Of a DNA stretch of 27,974 nt, positions 1-10,114 are shown in pieces. Numbering within the stretch: position 1 is the stretch's first letter; each line of letters opens with the position of its first letter. The notes beneath the pieces were generated by a model, which searched no databases, was not told the DNA's origin, and worked only from the letters and a program-made list of their open reading frames with translations. The DNA comes from Schoenoplectus triqueter. Lineage: Eukaryota > Streptophyta > Magnoliopsida > Poales > Cyperaceae. Location of the stretch: the NCBI GenBank assembly GCA_964058805.1, contig CAXKVV010001473.1, positions 1 to 27,974 on the forward strand. The letters run 5' to 3'. The position numbers and the translations under genes were made by a program.

Positions 1-220
1 GTTAGATTATTGATTTTTTTTATTTAGTATTCAATTCGTTAATAAGTTTAAACCCAATAAATTATTACAATCTAATTACTAATTATTCCTAATCAAAATT
101 CTATATCCACCCATGAATATCACAGATTTAAAGCATGATCCTCCATAGACATTCAAATTTGAATAATTAAACTCTCATTTTATCTAAAATAAAACATGGT
201 AGACATGTAGAGGCTTTCAT

Positions 221-507
221 TAGAGGTGACAACTGAGTAGGTCGGGTTGGATATTTATTCAAATGGGTTGAGTCAGATTAGCTTGATTTTTTGAAAGAAA
301 TTGATCTGGGTCAGAATAATTTATATATTGATTTTTTTCAGATCACAAATTGATTTTGATTGAATTGTAAATTATTTAATTTTAGATCAAATCATATCAG
401 ATCTGTATGAGCTAGATCAGTTTGATTTTTTTAAAGAGTAATATCAAATCGAATTCAAATCCGAATAAATTGAACAAATTTTTCGGATCGCATCAAAACA
501 ACCTCTA
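221..507. mobile_element. Possible old hAT-like non-autonomous element
   Basis: The stretch opens with TAGAGGTGACAA and closes with the reverse complement of TAGAGGTTGTTTT, giving a short imperfect terminal inverted repeat. The interior is made of degenerate gatc/ggatc/gggtcgg words, as in the better element at 8687-9114. CTTTCAT occurs just before the left end (214-220) and again at 511-517, three bases beyond the right end, so a target duplication is only suggestive. No coding capacity is visible. Confidence 0.35.
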
Positions 508-589
508 TGACTTTCATAAACCTTTCACTGATGAAAATTAACAATTAATTTAATTCTTTTAACTGCCCACTATCTAATAGAAAAGATAA

Positions 590-839
590 TGTTGACTGGG
601 CCCCATAATTTAGTCGTATCTATTTGTCGACTTCAATCACGCTTGCATTGGTGTGACCATCACCGCCTCACGCTGGAATTTTGAACCGCATTACTCGTTA
701 GTCAATTTCATACTACATAAAACAAAGCGAGGTGTACAAATCTCGAATGTTTCTACTTTTTTTTTAATCCCTTTTCAACGGCAAAGAGGCGCACGCGTTA
801 GTGCACCATTCTTAAATTATTTTTTTCAGTAGCGTATGG
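590..839. repeat. Left part of a diverged duplicated segment (copy A)
   Basis: There is no gene here. This stretch resembles 11640-11860 in word order: a short 'gtcg' rich patch, then a 'gctggtgt(c/g)ac(a/c)atcaccgcctca' type core, 'attgctcgtta' and 'tgtacaaatctc' followed by a poly-T run. The likeness resumes at 1570-1880 against 14385-14700. Both copies therefore seem to derive from one ancestral sequence that later took different insertions. The comparison was done by eye. Confidence 0.5.
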
Positions 840-1562
840 CAAAGCTGTCAATAAATATTCATAATCTGAAAATTTAATCCGAATCTGCATAATTACCTCC
901 CCATATGAATTTATAAAATATATTTTTTAATTTATTGAATCTACATATGAATTCTAAAAAATGATTCATCTAATATAATGAATCCGCATTTGAATCTTAT
1001 AAGATTCATTTTCAAATCCGCTATGAATTCGATAAATAAATAAAATAAAATTATATCATATGTCAATTAATAAATAAATATATCCAATTTAGTTTAAACA
1101 ATATTTATATTTCACTCTGTGTTAATTCATGAATTTTAATAATAGTTATTGTATTAATTATGTAGATTTTTTGTATTATTTGATGTTTATTGTATGTTTT
1201 ATAAGTTGAAATAAATAATTATCATTGTTGCTACGTTTACGATTGGAACAAATAATTTTAAAATTGTTATAATAAAAAATATGAATTATGATTGTTGCCA
1301 CGTTTGAAATAATTTTAAGATAACATGATATTTTTTCTCTTATCATGTATGAATTAGTCTATTTTTTATATTATTATACAAGATCCAAAATATGATTCGA
1401 ATTCGATCCGAAATCTACTATAATAGTTAATATGGATTCGCAACTAGATTCTCAATGTTTTTATGAGATACCAATTAGCATATGAATCTTATATATTTTT
1501 TTAATGAATTCGCATTTGAATTTTCTGAGATCCGATTTAAATCCGATCCATTGACAGCCCTA
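840..1562. mobile_element. Possible degenerate TIR element inserted in copy A
   Basis: The left end reads AAAGCTGTCAAT and the right end is the reverse complement of TAGGGCTGTCAATGG, a short inverted repeat of the kind seen on plant hAT-like elements. The interior carries many degenerate 'gaatccgaatc/gattcgaattc' words. The flanking 8-mers (832-839 and 1563-1570) match at only about half their positions. The element interrupts the duplicated segment at a point where the other copy (11.86-14.38 kb) carries different insertions. No protein-coding sequence is recognised. Confidence 0.35.
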
Positions 1563-2330
1563 GCAAGGGGCCACCATTAATGTATGTTCACCTCATCACC
1601 TGTTAACAAAATAAGAGCATTTTGTAAGCAAAGCCGGATTCAGAGGAAAAGAAAAACAAGTTATTTCTCACTTTACAATTTTGATCAATTAATTTATCTG
1701 AGGTTTTGTAATTTTTGTTTTTCTTTTCTCGGTCATAGAAAATCCCGGCAATTAATGCATACCGAATATAGTGTGATGGATCTCTGACTTTTAAGGCTAA
1801 CGTTCAATTGGATTTCCTTCCAATTGCGTACAGACTTGATTAAAAGGGTTTATACATAAATAAGGAAATCCCCGATGCATACAGCATACATAACATTTTC
1901 CTTTATTTTTTTTCCATTTTGTGTTGAAACAGTTCCAATTAAATCATCCAGTCATGTTGATTTTACTATTGATTTATATGGAATTATTGATGTACATATA
2001 AAAGTTTAGTCCAAATATCGGTTATATGTCAAATTTAATATACTGCTTGTCAAACTCAGACACTTTTTTTGCAAGTTTCCTTCCATAGCATTATCCTGAA
2101 GTGAAACTGGATTCAATGATTGTGATTGAGTACAAATACTTGCAAGATATGGAGAGATTTCCAATCTGATTTTTTATCATACAAAGTCTAAATTCTACAA
2201 TTCTAGATTATTCAATTCAGGTTTATTAATGCTGAGAAAATACTGTGTAGATTTGTTAATCGACCCATCGGCTTTTTTGTAGTGTAAATTTGACCAGAAG
2301 TGCCACTTTTATCCGATTATCTGATACCGA
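1563..2330. other. Spacer; no gene seen
   Basis: Bases 1570-1880 are the right part of duplicated copy A. They share 'gccggat(g/t)cag', 'cggca(g/a)ttaatg' and 'aatggatct(t/c)tgactttt' words, in the same order, with 14385-14700. Bases 1880-2330 are AT-rich with no recognisable coding sequence, RNA gene or terminal repeat. Short open frames here have no family features. Confidence 0.4.
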
Positions 2331-3464
2331 ATTCACTACAGGAGAGTGTCGCATTTACATCTGACAAATCAAATGCAATAAACACTATTTACATCAGTAG
2401 GCTTATGCTAAAAGTCTTTAGCATCCGAAAGCTGATGCAAAGTGCAGATGTAAATACGCTTGATGGTGATAATCAATTGCATCTGATTTTTTATTTGCAT
2501 CAGTATTTTATTATATCAGGAAAGACAGATGCAAGATTCACTGTTATTTTCATTTGTTCCCTGAAGTAAATATTATTTTTTTACAAGCATAATACTGATG
2601 ATATCTTATTTTATTTGCATCTAATAACAGATGATGTCTTTCATTATTACATCCGTTAATATGATGATATCTTCCTTTATTTGCATCTTTCAAAGCGATG
2701 AACCCACCATTCATATCAAGATTTCTCAAAATCCCAACATTTATACCATGATTTAAACAAAAAAGATCTGATATTAATAACAAAATTTCTCAAAATATTC
2801 ACATCAACATTCAACATGCATAAATTCATTGTAACATTCCAAAATTTCCAACATTCAACTCTTAAAATTTTCAACATTCAACTCTGAAGATTGACGCCAA
2901 TTAAAATACCATAAAGTTAGGATATCTGTACAATTTTCTCTTCTGGTGCATGAAAAAAATGCTGTGGTTGAGGCACAACTGAAAAACAAGTGATAAACCA
3001 GAGCATCAGCAAAGTAAACACTAATTATAGAAATTAAATAAACTAACTTCTGACATTTTTATTTTCATAAGATCCAAGTTTTCATTTTCTGCATACAACA
3101 TTTAGACAACTAGATGGGACTATAAAAGTTAATTTTATGGAAATGCGACTTAGCACCGTTAATCACCAGTGAACAGCCAATATTTGCTAGGATCCCAAAA
3201 CGATTTTCATATACTCCCCAAATAACCAAATCACAACATATCCATAAACAAAAGTGGGAAGTGTAACAAAAGCAACCCAGAAAATGTTTAGATGTAAGCA
3301 CAGTTTTCCTTTCATTACTTTGTCAGATATGCTTGAAAAAAACTTTATTCATTCTGGACCAAAAATGAGTGGGAAAAAAGATTACTTGAGGATCTTTTGA
3401 ATAATTTTAAAATGTGTACTGTTTTGGCCCGGCTTGTAGGTCTCTTCAGTTTTCTATTCTTGGA

Positions 3465-4340
3465 TCAAGGAGGGATTTTTTTCATGAAAAAAAAACTCAA
3501 GAAAAAAGTTAAAAATAAATAGAATACCTCGAGAAAAACTTTTTTCTGTAGGAAATCGTCTATATCAAGCCTTGCAGCTGTTGCCAATGCCTTCGGTGCT
3601 TTCCCTTCCTGAAATAATTTTATTTATTATATAATTATAAAAAAAAGCTCTGACCTCACATTATATGCAAAGTATAACAAATTAAGTTCACAAACAAAAA
3701 TAATAGCAAGTGCTTAAAAAAGTTGTGAACACAAGCATCTCAAAAAAGTTGCAAATGAAATTTTCATGAACAAAGATTCTAGTCAGGCAGTTGAGGACAT
3801 AGCTGGTACTAAGAACAGCTAACCTGACAAGCATAAGGAACTTCTTTCCGATATTGCATGAAATTTTTTTCACGAACAATTTCTCCTACAAAGAATCTCT
3901 CTGGATGCTCACTAATAATATCCTGCACAACACAATATGCAAAACCCCTTGTCACTAACCTGATTAAGTAGATGGTGAAACCCCACAGAGCATTGAAGGA
4001 CGCCGTGGAGGAGCGTACGGACCGGCTCCTCTGCACTGTGCCACATATCCTCCAGTACATCGTGGCACCGATAGAACTCCCCTCGATTAAAGAGCTTCAC
4101 ATCGAGGTCAAAAGTGGCGTCCTCGCCGTCCGGACTCTCCAACGACTCGGCTCCTCCCATCAGTCGGTGGCGCGATCTGAGGTCGGTGGAACGGCGGCGG
4201 GAAGGAGAGGTCGTGCTGAGGCTTGCGAGGGGGATGCGAACGGAGGAGGGAGAAGATATTGAGTGAGGGGAGAGAATGGAGGAGGAGAAGAGGCGATGGG
4301 AGGGAAATTATTTCTGCACGATTGTTGATGCAGTCGCCAT
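3465..4340 (-). pseudogene. Captured chimeric gene: DUF309 first exon joined to two Era-GTPase KH-domain exons
   Basis: Three minus-strand exons carry splice sites. Exon 4340-3960 encodes a transit-peptide-like N-terminus beginning MATASTIVQ, then the start of a DUF309 domain ([32 protein letters not shown]), and ends in CAG|GTTAGT. Exon 3922-3824 (33 codons, [16 protein letters not shown]...VPYACQ) and exon 3608-3528 (27 codons, ALATAARLD...DFLQKKVFLE) belong to the C-terminal KH region of a chloroplast Era-like GTPase. The KH exon that normally joins them (about 34 residues) is absent. All junctions are phase 0, so the pieces would splice into one frame. That frame would run on to a TGA at 3465 if the last donor is not used. 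Codon 11 is TAA, so full-length translation is blocked. The in-frame ATG at codon 61 (4160) could still start a product of about 147 aa. The identities rest on family motifs known to me. Whether it is expressed is unknown. Confidence 0.85.
4160..4340 (-). other. Remains of a chloroplast transit peptide, broken at codon 11
   Basis: From the ATG at 4340 the frame gives ten residues and then TAA (4310-4308). After that it stays open, in the same frame, through a Ser/Arg/Pro-rich stretch (FPSHRLFSSS..., then RIPLASLSTTSPSRRRS) into MGGAESLE and the DUF309 domain. The composition (Ser- and Arg-rich, few acidic residues) fits a plastid targeting sequence. A single nonsense codon separates it from its start, which suggests the captured exon once coded for a plastid-targeted protein. 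Confidence 0.65.
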
Positions 4341-4813
4341 GGGTTGGAGAGAACGATGAGAGAGAGAGAAAATCAGAAAAATGAGATGGGTGAGTGAGTT
4401 AAAATGTTTAAACCTAGAATTAAGGGTGCAGATCCATCTTCAGCTGTATCCAACGATTCAGCGACAACTGGAGGGAATTTTTTAGTTTTTCAGCGCCAAC
4501 TGGAGGGAATTTATTTGCATCTGTTAAGCTGATGAAAACATATCATATTTATTTACATCCGCGAGAACTGATGTAGTACTGATGTGCATCAGCATTTTAG
4601 TGCGCCCCCTTCCATTCATTTTAAAAAAAAAAATAACTACACTTACTTGCATCTGCAAAATAGATACAAATATATAGTTACATCAGCATTACTAATGTAA
4701 TATGTTCAAATTAAAATTTCGAAGTCGGAATTTTTTTTTGCTGATGCTAATTAAAAAGTGCCGATGCAATTGACCATTTCCAGATGCAAATACGATACTT
4801 TCCTGTAGTGATT

Positions 4814-5677
4814 GGAACCGATCCGGATTCAGTTAATTTGATATGGTTTGATTTCAAAAATATATCCAATTAAATTATAAAATTAATATTTTAATATCTG
4901 AATCGGAACCGAAACCAATAATAAAACAGTAGGATATGGGTTTATTTAATTATCCGACCCAATACCTACATTAATATCCGATATATATCATATTAATACA
5001 AATATATACAATCGAATAATTGATAATTTAATTATTATAATAGCAAAGACAAAAAATAATTAACAGATAAGAAAATAAAACATTATTATATATGTGTCTG
5101 CGCAATTCTTTTAACAAAGAAATATTTATAATAATTTTAGTCAGTGATCTATTATATTAATTATTGTAGACTCATCTTTCAACCCTTCTAATATCATAAA
5201 ATAGTATGTTTTAGATGCATTACAAATTAATTGAGAATTATTATTGTTATTTTGTTATCATGTTATGTTATATCATTTTGATAACAGTATACTTTTGAGT
5301 TTGGGAGCATATTAATTTTATGTTGTATTGTTACAATAATATATTTATATGAAATGTTTAAAAAATTGTAAGTGTAGGTTCAAAAACAAAAAGCTTAAAT
5401 GTTTCATTCTGAATCCGAACCAGATTCGTTTCAGAATTGAACCTGATCCGATAAGTCACAAATAAGTTCTGGGTACCTATGTATCCGGAACCGAAATACA
5501 AACCAAAAATATTTACTATTAGATGAATATCCAAAATTGGAATCAATCCGATTTGAAAATAATAAATATATGATTCTAAGTTTGATCTCAAATACTTTTG
5601 AGATATGGATCCAAATATGAAAGTATCCGGATCTTAATTATCCAAGCCGATAGCACCTCCAGCATGAATTATTATAT
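4814..5677. other. AT-rich degenerate repeat, no gene; may continue left of the CACTA element
   Basis: This stretch contains many diverged 'gatccg/aaccgaatcc/atccggatc' words, like those at 840-1562 and 8687-9114. Similar words (atccgattatctgataccg) lie immediately left of the CACTA element at 2310-2330. With the CACTA element and one ATT removed, the two flanks join into a continuous run of this sequence type. The CACTA element may therefore have landed in an older repeat. I could not define clean ends for that older repeat. No coding sequence is seen. Confidence 0.35.
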
Positions 5678-5729
5678 GATACTATCGCAAAAAGTTATTA
5701 TTCATAGCATGCATTTATTACATGAATGG
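5678..5729. repeat. 52-bp direct repeat, copy 1
   Basis: This runs from 'gatactatcgc' to 'catgaatgg' and matches 6261-6312 at 51 of 52 positions (C/T at one site). The copies exactly bracket the LTR remnant at 5730-6260. Copy 2 contains the likely poly(A) signal of the chitinase gene, so copy 1 is a duplicate of that 3'-UTR end. Confidence 0.9.
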
Positions 5730-6260
5730 TAGGTCTCTCTTTTTCTTTTCTTTTTTCTTTTTCTTCGTCATGGCAGGTCTCTCTTGATCGACTGAATCTG
5801 ACTCTGATACCACTTTGTTAAAAAAAATTATGAATATCACACTTTGAGATAAAAGAAGAGATGAATAAAATAAACTTTCTTTTTATTAGAAACTCTTATA
5901 CATTTCTTACATATCAAACAACATATTACAACTCTATTTATATCCTAAGACAACAGAAGTATTTATAAAATTTGTATTAAAAACGGAATACCAAACAGCA
6001 GCTGTTTCAGCTGATCCATGTCCGCTAAAATAGTCATAACTCTCTGTAGGGAACTCCAAACGATTTGGTATTTAAACCATTGGAAACTAGATTTCAAGAG
6101 TTTTCCATCCATAGGTTATGCAGCCAAAATGAATATCATTTGATCTTTCATATTTCTTCATCAATCAGCCCATAAATTCTGCAACTGTTGAATTTTAAGA
6201 GTCTTTTTATTTTTCACTAGACTTAATATCATTAATGCTAATTAAGTTTATATTTAAACA
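5730..6260 (-). mobile_element. Single-LTR copia or TRIM-like retrotransposon remnant
   Basis: Bases 5816-6260 (445 bp) begin TGTTAAAA and end TTTAAACA, a TG...CA LTR with short inverted ends. On the minus strand, immediately after the LTR and within the next dozen bases, comes TGGTATCAGAGT, the initiator-Met-tRNA primer-binding site typical of copia and TRIM elements. About 70 bases later is a purine-rich tract (reverse complement of 5730-5760), like the polypurine tract expected before a 3' LTR. No 3' LTR follows; instead copy 1 of the 52-bp repeat begins. No gag or pol is present, so this looks like a miniature element that lost one LTR. Confidence 0.75.
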
Positions 6261-6312
6261 GATACTATTGCAAAAAGTTATTATTCATAGCATGCATTTA
6301 TTACATGAATGG
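6261..6312. repeat. 52-bp direct repeat, copy 2, in chitinase 3'-UTR
   Basis: This is the partner of 5678-5729. It abuts the end of the LTR (6260) without a gap. On the minus strand it contains AATAAA (6302-6297), about 80 bases past the chitinase stop codon, and so probably supplies the polyadenylation signal. Confidence 0.85.
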
Positions 6313-6381
6313 CTTTTCCAGCCATTTTTACGGTACATGCATATATTTACCAGTGTTACAGTTTTCAGTACTTAACTAAAT

Positions 6382-7831
6382 TTAACTGAACGATTTCATA
6401 TTGTAGCAATCCAAATTATTGCCATAGCTGACGCCCAAGATGTCGCAGTACCGCTTGTAGAAACCGATCCGATCTGCCACTGCCCCAGTTGTATCAGACC
6501 CTTTGCCACACTCGATGCCTCCATTGATAATGTCAGTGACCACACCGTAGCCTGGCTGCCGGCCCGCAGATTGGTCGGCAGCTGATGGAGTCCACTGGCC
6601 AGTCATGACAGCGTGGGATGATGGTTTTGGCGACTGGGGGGTCATCCAAAACCACAGTGCAGATTTGAAGGAGACGGTGGGGTCTGTTGCAACAAGGTCA
6701 GGATTGCTGAGCAGATTCTTGCCTATTGCTTTACCGCATGCACCATAGTTGTAGTTACTGGAAATAAAGTGAACATTAAGTATTAGAACATTCACATTCA
6801 ATCCATATAGATTCATGAAAATAACTGTTCTTATGAAAGAGAAATTACATTGAAATGATGATTTAGAGATGATCATCTGATCTCAGAAATCCAAGCAGAG
6901 CGGGTCAAGTAAATAAAGCAATATATATGGTAATTAAATGATCTGAAGAGAAGGAACCAAAAAAAAACTTACTAAGAGATCTGAATAGGTCCTCGGCCAT
7001 AGTACTTCTGACCAGAAGCACATGGGTATTGAGAATTCTGAACACAATAGTCACCAGCATTTCCGTTGTTCTCTCTGAGATAGCAGTATCCCCAAGCGTA
7101 AGGGCCATCTGGCGCCGATGCCCAACCACCTACATACAAATGATACCACATGTAAGAAATTAGTACACATTCACCTGAAATTTGCTTGGAATTGAAAGGA
7201 ATTCTCAATGGTAAATTTGTGTAATATCAAGGTTGCCATTGGGTTTTGCATCAGGGGCTGGCTAGCATCAAGGTGAGAAAATGTGTGCCAGATCAACTGA
7301 AACTGTTTTTTGAAGAGACATAAAAGGATTTTATTTATTTTCTCATTTTTGTTACACAATTTAAGTATTCATACCAGTTGTTTCATGGGATGTTTGAGCC
7401 AAGAAAGCTGCAATCTCACGCTTCTTGGTATCAGTGTTTCCGGTTGTTCCAAAGCCACTGAAGGAATTGGCAGCAGCGATGAATGCATTGTATGTGTAGA
7501 AACCCTTTCCAGGGCAAGCTCCATCATTCCTGTGTTTCAGCATTTGATCGAAAAGTGATGAACTTATAATGGATGCAACACCAGTGCCGCCACCTGTTCC
7601 ACCGCCACCACCACTACTGCCACCACACTGGCTTTGGCAACCAGTTCCACAGTATGCTGATGTGGAACCACAATAGCCATACTGGCTGCAGCACAGGCTA
7701 TTTGCACACAAGGCCCCACCAGCCTGAGACCCACATTGTTGTGCTTGGGTGGTAATGGACAGGGCCAGTAAGCAAAATAAAGCTAAGGTAAAAAGTTTGA
7801 AATCTGTTGTTATTTTTCCCATAATTGACAT
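6382..7831 (-). CDS. Secreted class I-type endochitinase (GH19, hevein domain)
   Basis: The enzyme hydrolyses beta-1,4 bonds of chitin in fungal walls, a defence role in the apoplast. Exons are 7831-7375, 7129-6973 and 6757-6382 (457+157+376 nt, 329 aa). All introns are GT-AG, and the first falls within the codon after HETT, as usual for this family. Residues 1-30 are a signal peptide ending TQA. Residues 31-69 are a CBM18 hevein domain with eight cysteines, followed by a Gly-rich linker (70-84) and the GH19 domain to the end. Catalytic glutamates are E150 in SHETTGGW and E172 in YLRENNG; the conserved [19 protein letters not shown] and [10 protein letters not shown] segments are present. The protein ends DCYNMKSFS without the hydrophobic C-terminal extension that sends many class I chitinases to the vacuole, so it is probably extracellular. 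I see no frame break. Confidence 0.96.
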
Positions 7832-7884
7832 GTTGGTGTGTTGAAGGGAATGATTTTGGGTGTGAGATTGGGGAATGAATTTGG

Positions 7885-7897
7885 CTAATTATATAGT
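7885..7897 (-). promoter_or_regulatory. TATA box of the chitinase gene
   Basis: On the minus strand the sequence reads ACTATATAATT, about 55-65 bases upstream of the chitinase ATG. This leaves a short 5'-UTR. A W-box-type TTGACT core (WRKY site, common in defence promoters) lies about 50 bases further upstream near 7937, on the plus strand. Neither site has been tested. Confidence 0.6.
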
Positions 7898-8686
7898 GTA
7901 GGGATTGGGAAAGGGACGCAATTGAGTGGCTTTACTTGACTTTTGCATGAAGCTCCATTACAATTATCGTGTTATTTTTTATTTATTTTTTCTGTTAAAG
8001 AATGAAATATATATTAGAGTAGATAGAGTACTTCACGTTCAGACTTCAGTGGGGTATTTAATTTCACTGGAACAGGTTGGATCTAAACTGTTCTTCTAGA
8101 AAGTAAATTATATCGTACATATTTTTTGCTCAATATACATTATAAATTCATTACAGAGGATACATACTCGTAGGTTCTAAGTATGAATAAATTAAGTGTG
8201 AATACGTATCAACAAAATACATTTCAGTGGAAAGAGGAAGACAGCCATGTCTAGCTTTTAACAACAAGACAATAAAAAGTGGCAGTAGAATGTAAACAGG
8301 TTTTATATGGAGATTATTTTAGTCATTGGCTCGTTGCAATATATGAAAAATTGATTGAAGGACGCCATCCAACAAAAACAATCAGGTGGCAGTTTTGATA
8401 GAACATTAATTGTAGCCTTGTAAGAAAATAAATGTGTGATTAATCGATCAAATATGGTAGTTTTGATAGCTTTTCCAGCTTCCTCGTGGTTACTAGTAAA
8501 TTAAACTGAAGGTCCTTGCAAATTTGCTTAGTCTGATTTTGTTGAAATTTGTGTCTACACTGACATTCATTTTTCCATTTTTTGTCAAAAGCATCGGATT
8601 ATGAAGACAAGTCGTCTCTTTCAAGTATTTTATTCCAAGTTTGTTGCTTCCCTCTATTACCTGCTTTCAAAGCAATTGAATATGAT
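7898..8686. other. Upstream region of chitinase; no gene seen
   Basis: This is AT-rich spacer between the chitinase promoter and the hAT-like element. No coding sequence, RNA gene or clear terminal repeat was found. It presumably includes the distal chitinase promoter. Confidence 0.4.
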
Positions 8687-9114
8687 TAGGGTGTCAATAT
8701 GTGGTTGTCATTATTTTATTATTTTTTTAATCTGATTCGATCAGATTCATTTAAATTCGGGTCAAAAAATTTTGATCCATACCTGACTTGATCGGGTCAC
8801 GGATCGATCCGATCTGATTTATGTAAAATAATTAAGTATTTATTAATTTTTTATATAATTTTAAGTAATTAAATATTAATTAATATATAATTAGTGTATA
8901 TTGAAGTTTTAATTAATATTAAATTATGAATTACTTTAAAAGAACACAACTAAACGAGTCGAGTCGGGTCGACCCATACCTGATCCAACTCGTAACTGGG
9001 TCAAAAAATGTTCACCCATATCCGATCCATTTATTTTCGGATCATTTCGAATCGGATCGGATTCGATTCGGATCGAATTGACCCATTAAGTCGGATCAAA
9101 TTTTGTCATCCCTA
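8687..9114. mobile_element. hAT-like non-autonomous element with 8-bp target duplication
   Basis: The left end reads TAGGGTGTCAAT and the reverse complement of the right end reads TAGGGATGACAAAAT. The flanking 8-mers are AATATGAT (8679-8686) and AATATGGT (9115-9122), matching at 7 of 8 positions, as expected for a hAT target duplication. The 428-bp interior holds GC-richer subterminal words (gggtc, gatccga, ggatcgg) and an AT-rich middle, with no transposase. This is a common kind of plant short-interspersed DNA transposon. Confidence 0.75.
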
Positions 9115-9834
9115 AATATGGTTCTGAATCTGTTTCATTGGAGATTTATGCGTCGCAATTTTTGCTCAAATTTAAGGCCGAGCATGCCATATATCTAGAA
9201 AGTAGAAAATATATATGAAACAACATTTAATTAGGTTTTTCAAGGACAGATAATTAATTTCTTTAGAAAAATTACAGATAAGTAGTTTTTAAAGAATAGA
9301 AGTGTGCGTGTGTGTGTACGTGTATCCGTTGAGATGGGAAATCCGTAGTACATGGGCAATTACTAATAACTTAAGAAATGCATATGATCAGCTCAAACCC
9401 TTAGAACGAAGTAATTCTATAATTTAACCTATATTTTTCTTATCAAGCTTAACAGTTTCTAAAAAAAATATTACGGACACGATGTTAGGTTTCTATATTG
9501 ACTGTAAATTAAATTGCTATCATCTAGTTTTTTAAATAAATTATAGCAGATTCCAGATCATCTAATTCATAATAAATCTTGCATCAAAATTTATTACATT
9601 TTTATATACATAAAAAGGAGAACGTTGCCTTTTGTCCAAAATACTAATTTAAAATTAAATAAAATTTTCGTTTGGATAGATATTTGACGGAAATCTATTC
9701 AGATTTCTTTTTTATAGCTAAAAAAGACTGACTGACATGTTATAAAACAAGGTTTGGGATAAATTTTGATCCCAAACTCTTGAAAAATTAACTGATTCCA
9801 TAGAAAATCGTAAAAAAATCCTACATATATAATC
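9115..9834. other. Spacer; no gene seen
   Basis: This is AT-rich DNA with a short TG-rich microsatellite near 9302-9322 and a small perfect palindrome at 9752-9777 (stem GTTTGGGAT/ATCCCAAAC around an 8-base loop). I recognise no coding sequence or RNA gene. Confidence 0.4.
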
Positions 9835-10114
9835 TCAAATTATGGATTGACTGTCTTTCAAATTTGATGCTGTTTGAGTGTGATTTTGATATACCATTAA
9901 AAACCATCAAAATTATATGATAATTTTAATAGTTAAATTTATTGATTTTTGATGGAATATTGAATGACAATCAAATTGTACTATATATGAATCACAATTA
10001 ATATATATATATATATATATACATTTGTAATATTTTCATTTTTAGATTTTCTATTAATTTATATTAAATTGGTTGTTAAGGTTGTAAAAATAAATAGTTG
10101 TTAAATGATCCTCA
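9835..10114. mobile_element. Degraded fold-back MITE related to 12995-13374
   Basis: The right end (agttgttaaatgatcctc) and the internal 'tgatggaatattgaatgacaatcaaattg' and 'atgaatcacaatt' blocks follow, in the same order and with similar spacing, those of the element at 12995-13374. A (TA)10-type run at about 10000-10021 interrupts it. The left end is not sharply defined. The relationship was judged by eye. Confidence 0.5.

Larger units (their letters stand above)
2334..4810. mobile_element. Non-autonomous CACTA (En/Spm) transposon carrying host gene exons (Pack-CACTA)
   Basis: The left end starts CACTACAGGAGAGTGTCGC. The reverse complement of the right end starts CACTACAGGAAAGTATCGT. The two ends match at 26 of 30 positions. 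The element is flanked on both sides by ATT (2331-2333 and 4811-4813), the 3-bp target duplication expected of CACTA elements. The first 350 and last 300 bases are full of short subterminal repeats of the type TTTGCATC / TTACATCAG / GATGCAAAT in both orientations, as expected for transposase binding sites. No transposase sequence is visible, so movement would need a helper. The interior carries exons of two host genes on the minus strand (3528-4340). Confidence 0.93.

Noticed and set aside
1584..1787. 67-aa plus-strand open frame
   Set aside because: Low-complexity AT-rich translation, not conserved in the duplicated copy at 14.4-14.6 kb in the same frame.
3110..3301. Hydrophobic open frame on the minus strand inside the CACTA element, considered as a third captured gene
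   Set aside because: No recognisable family motif, no credible splice acceptor and stops in the alternative frame that looks most protein-like.
9302..9322. TG-rich tract
   Set aside because: An ordinary short microsatellite with no further structure.
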